Source of the DNA: Zoroaster sp. YZ-2022 | Taxonomy: Eukaryota > Echinodermata > Asteroidea > Forcipulatida > Zoroasteridae | NCBI GenBank assembly: GCA_029582265.1 | Contig: CM055819.1 | Span: 35,409,288-35,473,287, forward strand | DNA: 64,000 nucleotides | Direction: 5' to 3' | Shown: positions 1-13,200 of the stretch, one piece after another | Layout: each line of letters starts with the position of its first letter | Numbering within the stretch: position 1 is the stretch's first letter | Made by a program: the position numbers and the translations under genes | The notes under the pieces: generated by a model | The model's database searches: none | The model's input: the letters and a program-made list of their open reading frames with translations, nothing else | What the model was told of the DNA's origin: nothing

Positions 1-127
1 GCACTGTATACTCAGTGCTTTCCGAGTGTCTGTGGAAAAAACCTTCACAGGCCACTCAAGCGGGATTCGAACCCACGACCTCCTGCTTACTAGTACAGAC
101 GTCTTAACCTCTCGACCACCGAGCTTG
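1..127 (-). repeat. tRNA-derived SINE head, truncated by the window edge
   Basis: Read on the minus strand, this stretch has a tRNA-like A box (TGGTCGAGAGG) and a B box (GGTTCGAATCC) spaced as in a Ser/Leu-type tRNA. The B box runs on into non-tRNA sequence rather than ending with a clean acceptor stem, so this is a SINE head and not a tRNA gene. Its tRNA part differs from that of the SINEs at 4831 and 9877, so it may be another subfamily. The body continues off the left edge. Confidence 0.6.
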
Positions 128-812
128 CCCGATGACAATTGGCTGACTAGAATCCTATATAGCAGCGGGTTCCGCAATATTTATAGGTTGAGAAATTAAA
201 GCATTTGTTTTCACTTTTTGTGGAAAAAATGCATTCAGATTGTTCATATTCATTTTTACATTAAATTTATGTCCCCCGAGGACAAAAACCCAGTTGGATG
301 ATTGTTTGACAAACTTTACATTCAAGGGATGATTTATAGAATCATCAACATGACACCAAGCATTTTTGGATTATACCAATGTCCCTTTAAAAATGGACAA
401 AGAATAAATACTTTGTTCAAAAGAGATATTTTGCAAAGAAAAAAAGTAGTGTCTGGTTTCTGTTCCCCGCGTGTATTGCCTCAGACCCGCACGTCAGCAT
501 TTTTATTTTCATTTGTTGCTGTGCTTTATTGTTGCAGTGATGTGTTTTAAATGACTTTTTCACATCTCTTAGCCACCATACCGCATATACAGCATATTAA
601 CCGCATATACAGAAAAGGATTCCCATAATAACTGTTTTATTTTGAAGCCAACCTAGGACAAGAAACTGGAGACTTGTTTTTGTTGGCCTAACGCAAAAAC
701 TATACATAGTATCTGGGTCTAAAAACACATCTTCTTACAACTGAATAACAGAACCATTGATCTACAAAAACACACACAAAATCAATGTTTTTCCCAAAAG
801 ATTATATTGTAC
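128..812. other. intronic or intergenic sequence, nothing recognised
   Basis: AT-rich unique sequence between the SINE head and the last visible NUP188 exon. I see no further exon with paired splice sites, no repeat structure and no RNA gene. It is probably intron, because the 3' exons of NUP188 must lie further left. Confidence 0.4.
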
Positions 813-971
813 CATTGGAGTAGACGGCAAAGTGGATTTATTAGCCTCCTGTCCATCGTTGGCCTGACTTGGTTTGACCTTCTGTAAGTTCAGGAATAAC
901 TCACTGAGCCCTGGCTGTGTCTCCACGGCAACGGTCAGCAACTCCAGGATGCCAACCTTTAACCTTTCATC
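813..971 (-). CDS. NUP188: NUP188 exon 13 of those visible
   Basis: The acceptor TTTCCAG precedes GATGAAAGG. The exon encodes DERLKVGILELLTVAVETQ and on through PGLSELFLNLQ. This is the best conserved block of the gene and the reason for the NUP188 call. The start is phase 0. The downstream donor is uncertain: I chose ATG|GTACAA, which keeps phase 0 and 53 codons but is a weak donor. An earlier GT at about 877 would shorten the exon by about 21 codons. Confidence 0.85.
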
Positions 972-3900
972 CTGGAAATCAATAATCAGACATTTAATTG
1001 TTTGACTGTACAGTCCCTAATCATGCGGCGGCCATTTTGTTTCTCTTCCGCACAAATGCATGTGACAAACCAAAGCTGGAAGGGAAAAAATAGTCTGGCT
1101 CCTTTTTTATGTATTGAGAATCAGTGCTATGATTGTATGTGTGTACAGGGAATCAAACAAAGATGGCAGTAGTGTGATAAAGATAACGTGGGCAACCACA
1201 GACATCTTAATCTGTCTCTTGGGCATTCCCAATCCAGTTAATCCTCCTTCACAAGAATGCCACTCCCACCCAGTAAATTTTGAATGCGAACATTGAGTTG
1301 TAACCACCAGTTCTTTTTAGAACTAATTACTACTTAAATGTGAATTTGTTCACATGGTGTCACCGCAAACAGTCTCTATTTTCACCACGCAACGTGATCT
1401 TATGAGTTCAACTCAGAGGTCACCCGAGGCCACTGTCAAAATGACTCTCTTCAATTATTTAAACAGAGCAATCCATGAATCTCTATAGACCAGATTGGTT
1501 GGAGTGGTTTCCTGTAGGTCTGTGTACAGTAATTGTGATTGATGTTTTGAACATATTAACTGTTAAAAAAGTGAGGGCCACTGGCATCAACTGCAATAGC
1601 TTTGCGTGGCCTCAGACGATTGTTAAAAGAATACAATGATGTGTGATACAGATGACACCATAAGTGTTGTTGATGTCACCTAACATGGTGCACTAAACAC
1701 TCTCTCCTCTTGTGAACTTCAAAAGCAATAGTTCTACACTAATTTGTCATGGAATCCAGGTTTTAACTGGAATGTATCAATCCTATAAATATTTTTTAAT
1801 TTTACGTCATTTTTCTTTGAGAAAAAAGAAGTATTCAATGCATGGAAGAATAAATTACAAATAAAAATTGTATATTTTAAAACATTTTCATGAAAGGTTT
1901 ATGAGATTTGAGAAGGGGGGAGGGCAGAGGTTATACCTGAGCCAAAGGGGAGGAGGTTACCTCTGAGCAGGGTTGATGTTATTCAAAAAGGGAAAGGTTA
2001 CCTCTGAGTGTGCCTGTAGACGAGACAGAAAGATATCTCTGATAGCTGCAGCCTGACTCCCTAGACAGCCGAAGATTGACATTGGTGCCACCTAGGAGGT
2101 CATCAAATAAATTCATTAAAAAAAAAAAATTAAAAAAATAAATAAATAAAAAAACTTTAAAAAAACTCAATCCTGTTTAAAAAAAATGTGATCCATTGGT
2201 TTCATGAAATTACAATTTATAATGTTTAAGTATAACAATTTATAATATTGTGAACTAAATAAGAACTAAATTAATGACAAAAGGAAAAAATTAAACCCGT
2301 TGTCGCATTGGCCTTTTAAATGATAGTGCCCTGTTCCCTGGTATTGATATTGCCCTGACCTCTGGTATTGATATTGCCCTGACCTCTGGTATTGATATTG
2401 CCCTGACCTCTGGTATTGATATTGCCCTGACCTCTGGTATTGATACTGCCATGTCCTCTTGTAATGATATTGCCCTGTCCTTTCATAATGGTATTGCCCT
2501 GTCCTTTCATAATGGTATTGCCCTGTCCCCTTGTAATGATATTGCCCTGTTCTCTTGTAATGATATTGCCTGCCCTGTAACAGAGCCACTCAGGTTCTGT
2601 ATAGGGTTTCATGCTGTATCATAAAACTAACTGTCACAGATTCCCACCAGAGCCACTCGGTTCATTATAGTGTTTTCAAGCTGTATCGTGAAACTAACTT
2701 TCACGGATTCTTACCATAGCCACTCGCTTCAGCAGCAGAGTTGCCAGTGTCGGCAGCCGAGGGTCATGCCGGTGGTAGATGTACCCAGCGATGAGTCCGA
2801 TGAGATGGGGCTGGTGTGGTAAGCCTGTGGTGTGAGAGGTCAGGGCCTGCTCTAGGGGACACGGGGGCTGATCTTGGTGCTTGAGGAGGAGAAGACGATT
2901 CAGGATGGAGAGGGAGAGCTTGATGAGCTGGGAGAGTCTCTCGGCCGGGCCATCAAAGTTACTAGGTTTTTGCAAATAATGACTGATGTAATTATGAATG
3001 GAAATGTGAACCCATTTGGGTTCTGTGGCCGTGAGTTCATTTTGATTTAACAAATTGATATAATTTATATAGAACCAATATTGAAGGATTTCCTTATAAA
3101 ATGTTACATTTAAAAATGCGGGATGATGATATGCCAGCTAGATCCATAACAACCTCTATATATGTACATGTAAAATGGAACCTTCATATTCCACGAACAC
3201 TCTCCGAACACTCTCCGATACATCTTTGGCATTGGCCAAACCTTGAAACCAAACTCTCTGTGGGCCAATTTAAGAGCTCCTACAAATAATATCTTATCTC
3301 CCAGTATGTAACATCGTTGCTTTTCTTAATTACATTTCTCTTTTGTATCTACAAGTAGGTTATGACATAAAACGCAATAAAGTGGGCCCACTTTCCTACC
3401 GTCACGTTAGCAGTTTTTCTAATGGTTGTAATTTTTTTAATTTATATATCTGAAACCACCCAAAAAGAATTCCAACATTTGAATAGACAATTTGAGTTGA
3501 TTATTACCATTATTTTTTTAATTACCCTAAAATTTCCATCAACAAATGGACGGAAAAGTGAGGTAACTTTTTCCGTCCAATTTTTATGGAAATTTGAGGG
3601 TAAAAAAATAAATAAAAAAATTTAAAAATAAAATAAATCAACTCAAATTAGTTCTAGTATAAGCCTGCATGTTCATTCACATGTTGAAACACTTTTTGGT
3701 CGGTTTCAGGTACTTAAAAATAAATAACAACCATTGGAAAAACTGCTAACGTGACGGATGCAAAGTGGCCCCCTTTATTGTGTTTTATGTCATATATACA
3801 TGTATTGTCAGTCATTCCATTACAATATCCACATTTGTCTGTCCTTTGTCTGTCAGTGAGGGGACAATATCGTCACAATCAACAGGGCATGGAATCAGAG

Positions 3901-6900
3901 TGCTAGTTTTTAGATTATTCAAGTCAGCGACTGAAAATAATACCCCACATGATAAGGTCATATTGCTGTTGTTGCTGCTGCATAAATGAGCCAGTAATTT
4001 TCAGTCACTGTGTTTATCTTAAACTAGGACACCGATTCCATGCCCTGTTGTAAGTCTGCTCTGATTATGATGATACTGTCCCTTTAACTAATGAAGTTCT
4101 TTCCATTTGTTAAAGATGCATTGCCTGTGTTTTTTGCAATTTTTACGGCAATTTCAGGAAATTTTATTTTTCATCAGATCATTGTTATTTTACTTCAAAA
4201 TTACACATTTCTCAAACTAATCATGAGAACCATGGTTTTATAGTAAACCAAGCTCTGATAGTCCTGAGGACGATCAGAGGACGATCAGAGCATACTGATC
4301 AAAACGTTGAGTTGAAACCTCCCCTTCTTTTCAGAACTAATTACTACTCAATACAGAATTTCACATGGTGTCACCGCAATTAGTCTTACTTAAACCAAGC
4401 TTTTGACAACTATATTTTGAAATATACTACTCAAAACAATTTAAGGAACACCGGAATAATCTCAGTTAAAGCAAGATCATTTATTTCAGATAAACACAAT
4501 GTTTCACAGAATTGATGAGTTAACAAAGAATTTATACATGTGTGGCAGATTGAACACGGCCATTGTGTCAATATTGCTGGTACATGACATCATTGCACAA
4601 ACCTATTTGATGTTAAAAATCCGGTGTTCCCTAAATTGTTTCGAGTAGTATACATAATACAGTATTTGTTTTTCTTTCTAAAAGGAAATTATCAATGTTC
4701 CAATGAAAACAAACAAATTCTGGATATTGCCGGTAAAACACAGGTGATATATCTTGATTGGGAAACCAATACAATCCTTGACTTATTAGAAATGTGCCTC
4801 CATATTACAATGTGTGCATTGTGCATTGTATTAATAATAATAATAATAATGTGTGGACTTATATAGCGCACGTATCCACCAACTGAGTGGTGCTCAAGGC
4901 GCATTATATTATTACCCCTGCTCATAAGGCTCATAAATCATTCCTGAAACCATCTCAGCTCCCTGGGGAGATATACATGTACAGCTCAATTGCTGCCATT
5001 ACAGCGCATATATGGCTAATCAACCAACTCTGCCCTCACAGGTACCCTTTAACCCCTGGGTGGAGAGAAGCAATTATGGTTAAGTGTCTTGCTCAAGGAC
5101 ACAAGTGTCACGGCCTGGGTTTCGAACCCACATTCTGCTGCTAACACCAGAACTTGAGTCCGGTAAGCTAGACCGCTCGGCCACGACACTCCACTTGACT
5201 ATGTTTGTATGGAAATAAATGTAAGATGGAATTGAATTGAATATAACAGATTTGCACATGTTTTCATCAACTTACCTTCCCTGATCTATAATCCTCTGTT
5301 CCAGCGTGTCAATGCCAGAAGCGATGATATACAATAATGCTTCCCCGGCTGTTGTATGGAGAAAGCCGTGCACACAGGTCTCACGGATTGATACAGCACT
5401 ATAAGCAGAAACACACATTCATCAAACAAGCTAAACCTTTTTAAGAGGAGGTTCTAAGCATGAATTAATTGACCTTTGCCCATTTTTAGAGAGATTATGT
5501 TATAAGGAAACTAAACAACATATACTGAGAATCAAAAGAAACTTATCAAATCTTTGGAAGGACACTCATTCAAATCCTCCACGGAAAAATTAAAAATATT
5601 TGAACATGGGTAAACTTTACTAAGCACATGTCAATAAACAAGATTAATTGTAGTTTACCTGTGTTCAAATATTTGTCATTTTTCCGTGGAGGATTTTAAT
5701 GAGTGTCCTTCCAAAGATTTGATAGGTTCATTTTGATGCTCAGTATAAGTTTTTTTTGTTTCAACCCAGGGTAATACATTTGCAGAGCTTCAATTTATAG
5801 GGATAATTAATATAGGGCTTTTTTTCTAAAATATAGGGCCAATATAGGGCTTCACAAGAAAATTATAGGAAAAATATAGGAATTTTACAAATTTTACAAC
5901 AGCTGCACAACAACAGTGCTCATTCGATTTTTAATACCATTTTCTGTATGGGAAATCAAAAAAATATAGGAAATATAGGGACACTTGAAGCCCTACCACT
6001 TGAAGCCCTATATTTGCCCGTTCTGTCTCGAATTCAGAAAATCCCAAGGTCCAATGGGGGAAAACAAATGGCCCCTTTTATGTTTACAACAATGTAGTTT
6101 GTCTGTGTTATTTACAAAAGAAGGGTCCACAGTTTCAAGACGTCAGCGTTTTGGAATTGCGAAGCAAATTTCTTGATATTAACATTTTCTGTATTATTTA
6201 AAAAAAAATGTATTCTTGATACATTAAATCAAACAACTTAAAGTGGACTCACTGGTGAGTTTTATACAACAGTGAACGGAAGTCAGAAAAACAGTTGAAG
6301 TGTGCCAAGTTAGATGATATAGGTTAAACTTGTAGCTTTGCATGGTGAAGAGGATAAGTAAGTCTAATTGCGATAACACCATGTGAAAATCTCAATTGAG
6401 TAGTAATTAGTTCTGAAAAGAACTGGAGGTCACAACTCAACGTTTCAATCAGTATGCTCTGATCGTCTTCAGGAGAAACGATCAGAGAAGACGATCAGAG
6501 CATACTGATTGAAATGTTGAATTGTAACCTTAATTATGAGGTGTCACCGCAATTAGTCTTACTTAAGTTAGATGATGGAACAATACCTGGGCAAGTACCT
6601 TATTCACCAGCCCTGATTAATAGACTACAGCATATACATGAAAAAAGATACTTCACAGACTAGCTCATTCAACAAATGCTACTAGAATAAAGCTCTATTC
6701 GACTGCTTACGTCTTTGCAACATCAGTGCCTAGTTGTTGTGTTTTTGCCTTCCCGATGGCTGGTTGAGGTTTGCCAATGACTGGAAGAACATGAAGTGCC
6801 ACATGGAATATATCAAGACTGCACTGACCTGTGAAGGAGAGAGGACAGGGCAATATCACTATGAGAGGACAGGGCAATATCATTATGAGAGGACAGGGCA

Positions 6901-9900
6901 ATATCATTATGAGAGGACAGGGCAATATCATTATGAGAGGACAGGGCAATATCATTATGAGAGGACAGGGCGATATCATTACAAGAGGACAGTGCGATAT
7001 CATTATAAGAGAACAGGGCAATATCATTATGAGAGGACAGGGCAATATCATTATGAGAGGACAGGGCAATATCATTATGAGAGGACAGGGCAATATCATT
7101 ATGAGAGGACAGGGTAATATCATTATGAGAGGACAGGGCAATATCATTATGAGAGGACAGGGCAATATCATTACAAGAGGGCAGTGTGATATCATTCTAG
7201 AGTTAGACAGGGTAATATCATTACAAGAGGACAGGGTAATATCATTTATACATGAAGACAGGGTTATACCATTATGAGACGACAGGACAATATCATTACA
7301 AGAGAACAGGGCAATATCATTACAAGAGAACAGGGCAATATCATTACAAGAGACCAGGGCAATATTAGTACACAAGAGGAATAGGTAATATTATTACAAG
7401 AGGACAGAGCAATCTCATTACAAGATGACAGGACAATATCATTTGATTTATTTTTTGCCCTACACACATACATGTACATTATTACAAGAGGACAAGGCAA
7501 TATCATTACAAATACAAGAGGACAGGTCAATATCATTTAAGAGAACAGGGCAATATCAGTTCAAGAGGACAGGGCAATATCAGTTCAAGAGGACAGGGCA
7601 ATATCATTATCAGACAAAAGGGCAATATCATTTCAATTTAGTTGCATGCGACAACTTGCGCAAGAAAACTCCATCGTATAAATGAATTATCACACCTGTT
7701 TTTGTTGGGTGCAAGAGGTTCTACAGTGCTAAACTAAATGAAAGTTAAAGGTAGTGATTTACCAGTTCGCGTCGGAGGCTGTGTATACACGCAATTTTTT
7801 TTTGCACCACGGATCGGAGAGTGTCTAAACACGCCATAGGAAACTCCAATATATTTGTATGCATGCTCGGTTGAGCCACGCATGTACAGTGACATGCTCG
7901 GAAGACGTGGCCATGCGCTGTGGAAGCTTCCATTAACGTGTGTGTGGGAAAAAGAAACCCGCACAGGGGCCCAGAAAAACTTTTTTATTCCCGACGCGAA
8001 CTGGTTAAGAATCCTTTGTTCGCATGACTTTATTTTTTGAGTGTGTGTGTTTGAGAGTGTGATTATCTTCAAATTTCCTCAAAAATACCTCCGTCATGAG
8101 AGCTTATGTTGTGTACCAAAATACAGCAATTGTTAAAATTACAACCTACCCACATTCTCCCGATCATCGAAGCGTGCATATCTCCAATTATGGAACGATG
8201 CAAATATCTCTCTCTGTACGAACACAACACAAGCCAAGAGATCCTGTGATGTGGCTGTGTCTACATCAGTTGTGCACAGCCCCTGGAAAGGTCCAGAAAA
8301 AGTTGCTACAAATCACTAATTGACACAGCTGGTAATGTTGGCTCTAAGAGTAGGCTTACATTTATTTGAATAAAGACATACATTAAGCGACCAACCAGTG
8401 AAAGATTCAGCTTATTACATTATGATATAGTGAAAATGAATTCAAATTTGTTGATCTGCAGACGAGAACTTTAAACTCATTCTAATGTGGAATTTTGGGC
8501 AGGATTTGAACCCACATTCCGACGACTGAGCCATCAGAACATGATTATGCACTAGACCGCTTAGCCATGGCACCCCATAAGAAACTAAAAGTGTCAAAAG
8601 TTATCCATAAAGCAATTCTGAAGCATGAAAAAGGACCAAATATAAGAAGAGAATCACAGGGGTAGATACACCCAGAAGTCTATTACCTATATGCAGTGTG
8701 CCACTCGTGTACTAACCTAGTCCACGGCATAGTACCAGAAGTCTATTACCTACATGTACGTGAAGTGTGCTACTCCTGTACATAACCTAGTCCACGGCAT
8801 AGTACTCCAAGAACAATGGATTTGGGCCATTCGTGACGTGTTGTTCCACAAACTGACGCGCAAGGTCTCAAAAAGAAGCAGTGCAGTTTGGGGGACTTAC
8901 CCAGCGTGTGGGTATCTCGCATGCACACCTTAGCATTTGCACGTCAGGTGATGACGTCGGGCCTATGTCGTGTGCGCATTGGGCTTCTAAAAGGGCACGC
9001 CGTCCGATTACGACGCGCATATGGGCTTCTAAAGTGGCTCGCCGTCCAAAAAGAGTTAAGATTGCGTCTAGTTCTCCAGGAAACTAGTGTCAATGTGGAA
9101 ACGTCTGTCCCATGATGCCCCACGGCAGGCCGGGCAGGGGAAGCAAAACTGTAACCAAGCTTGTTGTGCATTTGGAGTACAATGCAGTGGTATGGATTAC
9201 AGCAGGCTGGCACACTTCATGTTGGCAATAGACTTGTGATACCCCTTATTTGGCTCTCCATGAATACTTGATGTACCCATGGAGGTTGCTGTACCACTGT
9301 ACATGTACAAGAGAGCTGAAAGTTGTACAGACTGATGTGGTTATGGACAGAAGATTAACAACATTACATGAAGTATCATGGAGGTGTAGTGTTTACTCTG
9401 CTAACCAATATGAGGTATAAATGGTTTTCACTTGACGTCACACAGCCTTTACGGCCAATGACTGCACATTTTTGATCACATACCCATGTGTTACGTGTTA
9501 TTGACGCATGCAGCAAGCAGACGTTTCAACAAATTTTGGTCATCATTAGTCGATGAACTACTTTACTGCATAGAAAAATAAGTATGCTCAACGCAGCTCA
9601 AAGCCAAATCCAAGGTGGCCTATAAAGATGGCGTCTATCAGGAACTATCTATATAGGCCATATGACTTGTTTACATTTTGTGTGACCTTTAGAGGGTGAT
9701 TTCCCGCCAAGTATGCCGTGTTTGTACAGTTTGAATGATGAATAAGATTTGACACCAAGTATGCCGTATTTGTACAGTTTGATTGATGAATAAGATTTGG
9801 GATGTAATGTTAGTGCCTTAATAAAAAAAAAAGAACATTAAGAATTTTTCTGCTGACATCTCAAAATATCAGATTTGGAGTGCCATGATCGAGCGGTTTA

Positions 9901-10224
9901 GTGCATCGGATTTGTGTTCTGATGGCTGAGTCGTCAGAATGTGGGTTCGAATCCCAACCGCGACCATATGGTGCTTGTGTCCTTGAGCAAGACACTTTAC
10001 CATAATTGCTTCTCTCCACCCAGGGGTAAATGGGTACCTGTGAGGGCAGAGTTGGTTGTTGTGTTTGATTAGCCCTATATGCACTGTAATGGCAGCAATT
10101 GAGCTGAATACTCCCCAGGGAGCTGAGATGGTTTCAGGAATGATTTATGAGCCCGATGAGCAGGGGTAATAATATAATGCGCCTTGAGCACCAGTTTGGT
10201 GGATACATGTGCTTTATAAGTCCA

Positions 10225-10255
<31 letters not shown>

Positions 10256-13200
10256 TAATGGTTTCTTGTCAAAGACCAGTGTACATCTTGTGCCTGTTTT
10301 AACCTTGTGTATAGACTTGGGCCAGGTTGTTTTATGGAGAAATTATGTTATCAAGTATCGAGTCAAACCTTGAGAAGTGTTCGGACGAGACGCAAGAACT
10401 CCAAAGTTACTGGGTATTCTCCTGTAGGCTGCTCATGGCCCGTCAGTAACTTGCCGTACTCTGCCGGGTAGATGCCTTCACCGCTGAAAACATATACAAG
10501 AAAATAATCAATTGGTTTGTTGGTCTGACTTTGTTTTTATTATCCAGAGTTAAAACGAAGGTACAAAGTTGATTTTTTTTAGGAGCACCAATAATTTATA
10601 CTGCGCCCACTCCTTAAAACAATTCACAGGTGCACGACATTATTTAAATAGTTTATTACATCAAGAATTACAGAATAAAATTCAACTTTATACAGAAAAC
10701 CATCAAAGCTAATTGCATGAACCAAATATAAAGAGAACAACCATTATTATGGGATTACTTATACAAATTACAACACTTATAACAAAAACACAGCATCCAT
10801 GTCGCACCCCAGTACATGTAAATTGCATTAACCCTGCTACACAATGGAGGCCACTCCCAACCACTAAATGTCCAATATGTTGTACACACATCATTAGTGC
10901 ATATAAGCCACACTAACCCTTTTAAGCAATCTTGTATGTAAAACTCCGAGGTCACTGGAGACCACTGTGAAAAAACTATCATTGTGATTTTCTGCAGTTA
11001 TTTTGTAAACACAGACTTTCAAGAGTAAGCCACCACCAGCCACTGAGACTGGAACATAATAGTATGCCCCTGCAATACATCAATCACAAACCACTAAAAC
11101 CAACAGACATATGAGGTATTATGTTACTATGCAGTATAGCCATTAGGAGCCACTGCCTTCCATAGCAATGGCTTGGAGTGGCCAAAATGGTTTGTTCATA
11201 AATTTGACCGATAGTAGGAGGGTTAACCAAAGTAAAAGTAACAAGAAGAGACCAACCACTATTATGCAATTATTTGTACAAATTACATCAATGACAAATA
11301 CACCAAGGACAAGACAATGACAAATACACCAAGGACAAGACAATGACAAATACACCAAGGACAAGACCACGACAAGACCAGTACAAGACCAGGGCAACAG
11401 AGGTCATGGCCTCTGTGACCTCCATAAAATTCCAGATCTGTTCAATTATGGATATGGAATATTTTCTTTCAAGATTACTGATTTACCTGACTGCCACAGA
11501 GACATCGGTGTACACGTTACCCGTGTGAGGAAGAAATCCAGTCTTTTGTAGACTCTGCCATACCTGAAAAAAAAATTCAATTATAACTCATCAAAATCTT
11601 AGTAAGAACAGTGAATGATTTTGCTTGTGTCTCATAGCAAAATGCCACACCAAATTCACAATTTGCTCATCAAAATTCAAGAGTTGCAAATCAAAATTAG
11701 TATTACCAGAAGTCTATTAATTACCTACATGAATTGTGCCAGTCATTGATTAACCTAGTCCATGGCTTAGTACTCTAAGAACAATGGATTTGGGTCATTT
11801 ATGACGTATTTTTCCCCACAGACTGATGCCCAAGGTCTCAAAAAGAAGCAACGCAGTCTGGGAGACTTATCCACCCGGAGTGTGACAGAACTGTATCTCG
11901 CACGTGCACCTTACCTTACACATGTTTAACACAAATCGTGCACTTTATAATGTGCGCCCACAATGTGCAATCTCTGCTTCGCTGTAAGCATTTAGCAAAT
12001 TCGCCACCGTCTAGTTTCATATTTCTCTAGTTCTAGGAGCTAGTTTTATCTCATGATGCCCTTCAGTAGGCCGGGGAGGGCAGCAAAAACTCGTAAGCAT
12101 GCTCGTAGTGCGTGAGCGCATTTGGAGTACAATGACGTGGTATGGATTACAGCAGGCTGACACACTTCATGTAGGTAACAGACTTCTGGTATCACATACA
12201 CACAACAATATTTCTGCATAAACATTGATAATGGCTTTAGGGGAGTTTCATATTTTTGAACATTTCTACTGGAGCACAATCAAAATATTGGGCTACAGGA
12301 GAGAATGGTGCTGGTAATGAGTGTACTATTGAACTCACCTGCATCAGGATCCCCCACTCAGCTATTTATGCAGTTCTTACACCTAAAGTCGGCCATTCTC
12401 CTGAAGACGATCAGAGTATATTGATCAAAACATTGAGCTTCTCACCACCGGTTCTTCTCAGAACCAACAATTATTACAACTTGTCAAAGATTGTTTACAT
12501 GGTGCTACTGCAAAGCTTACTCTTACCAGGGATGATATTGCGAGAAAATGAAAAGGTAGGAAACATGGCTGCCATTATCTTCAAATCTTTGAATGATTGT
12601 GCACCATTATATACATCTGACTTGTTGAAATGTTATGCCCCCTCTCGCAAGTTACGTTCCAGTGCACAATTTCTGCTGGCTGAACAAAAGTCAAAACATT
12701 CTTGGGGTGACAGATCTTTTGAAGTTGTGGCTCCATGCCTTTGGAATGATTTACCTCTGTACATTCGTGAATCTCAATCTTAAAAACACATCTTATGTGT
12801 ATTGCCTATAAGGACTACTGACATTCATATATGTATTTTTTTTCTTTTTGTTTAGTATTATATTGCATTTGCTATTGTATGATTATCTTGTTTACTTGTT
12901 TACTAAAGCGCCTTGAGCACTTCGTGGATAGTATGTATAAATGCGTCGCCGCCGTCGCCGTCATCCGTCCGCCGCCGCCGCCGCCGCCGCCGCCGTCCTC
13001 ATCATCATCATCATCATCATCATCATCAGGCATATACTAGCCTATAGCGGTTTACTTCTATAGCCATGTATAGCAAGGAAACTGTTTTTATCTTGGTATT
13101 TACAATAAAATGATAAACAAGGAAGGTTTCCATGGTATGAAGTTAGTTGGAACCCAGTTTCATGGTAGGAATTTCAAAATCAAAAGATAGGATTTCCTAC

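Noticed and set aside
1..127. Functional tRNA gene
   Set aside because: A and B boxes are present, but the acceptor stem does not close and the sequence continues into a SINE body.
1021..1310. Small opposing ORFs near 1107-1307
   Set aside because: Overlapping frames on both strands in an intron, with no splice support and no conservation that I recognise.
6734..7536. Long open frames with RTGQYHYE or PCPLIMIL repeats on both strands
   Set aside because: They are translations of the 24-bp minisatellite, which is open in several frames because 24 is divisible by three. The region is an intron of NUP188.
8096..8323. Plus-strand ORF of 75 codons
   Set aside because: It is antisense to NUP188 exon 8, whose minus-strand frame has splice sites, phase agreement and conserved residues.
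12831..13040. Proline/serine-rich small protein
   Set aside because: It is a translation of the LINE tail and the (CCG)n/(TCA)n microsatellite.
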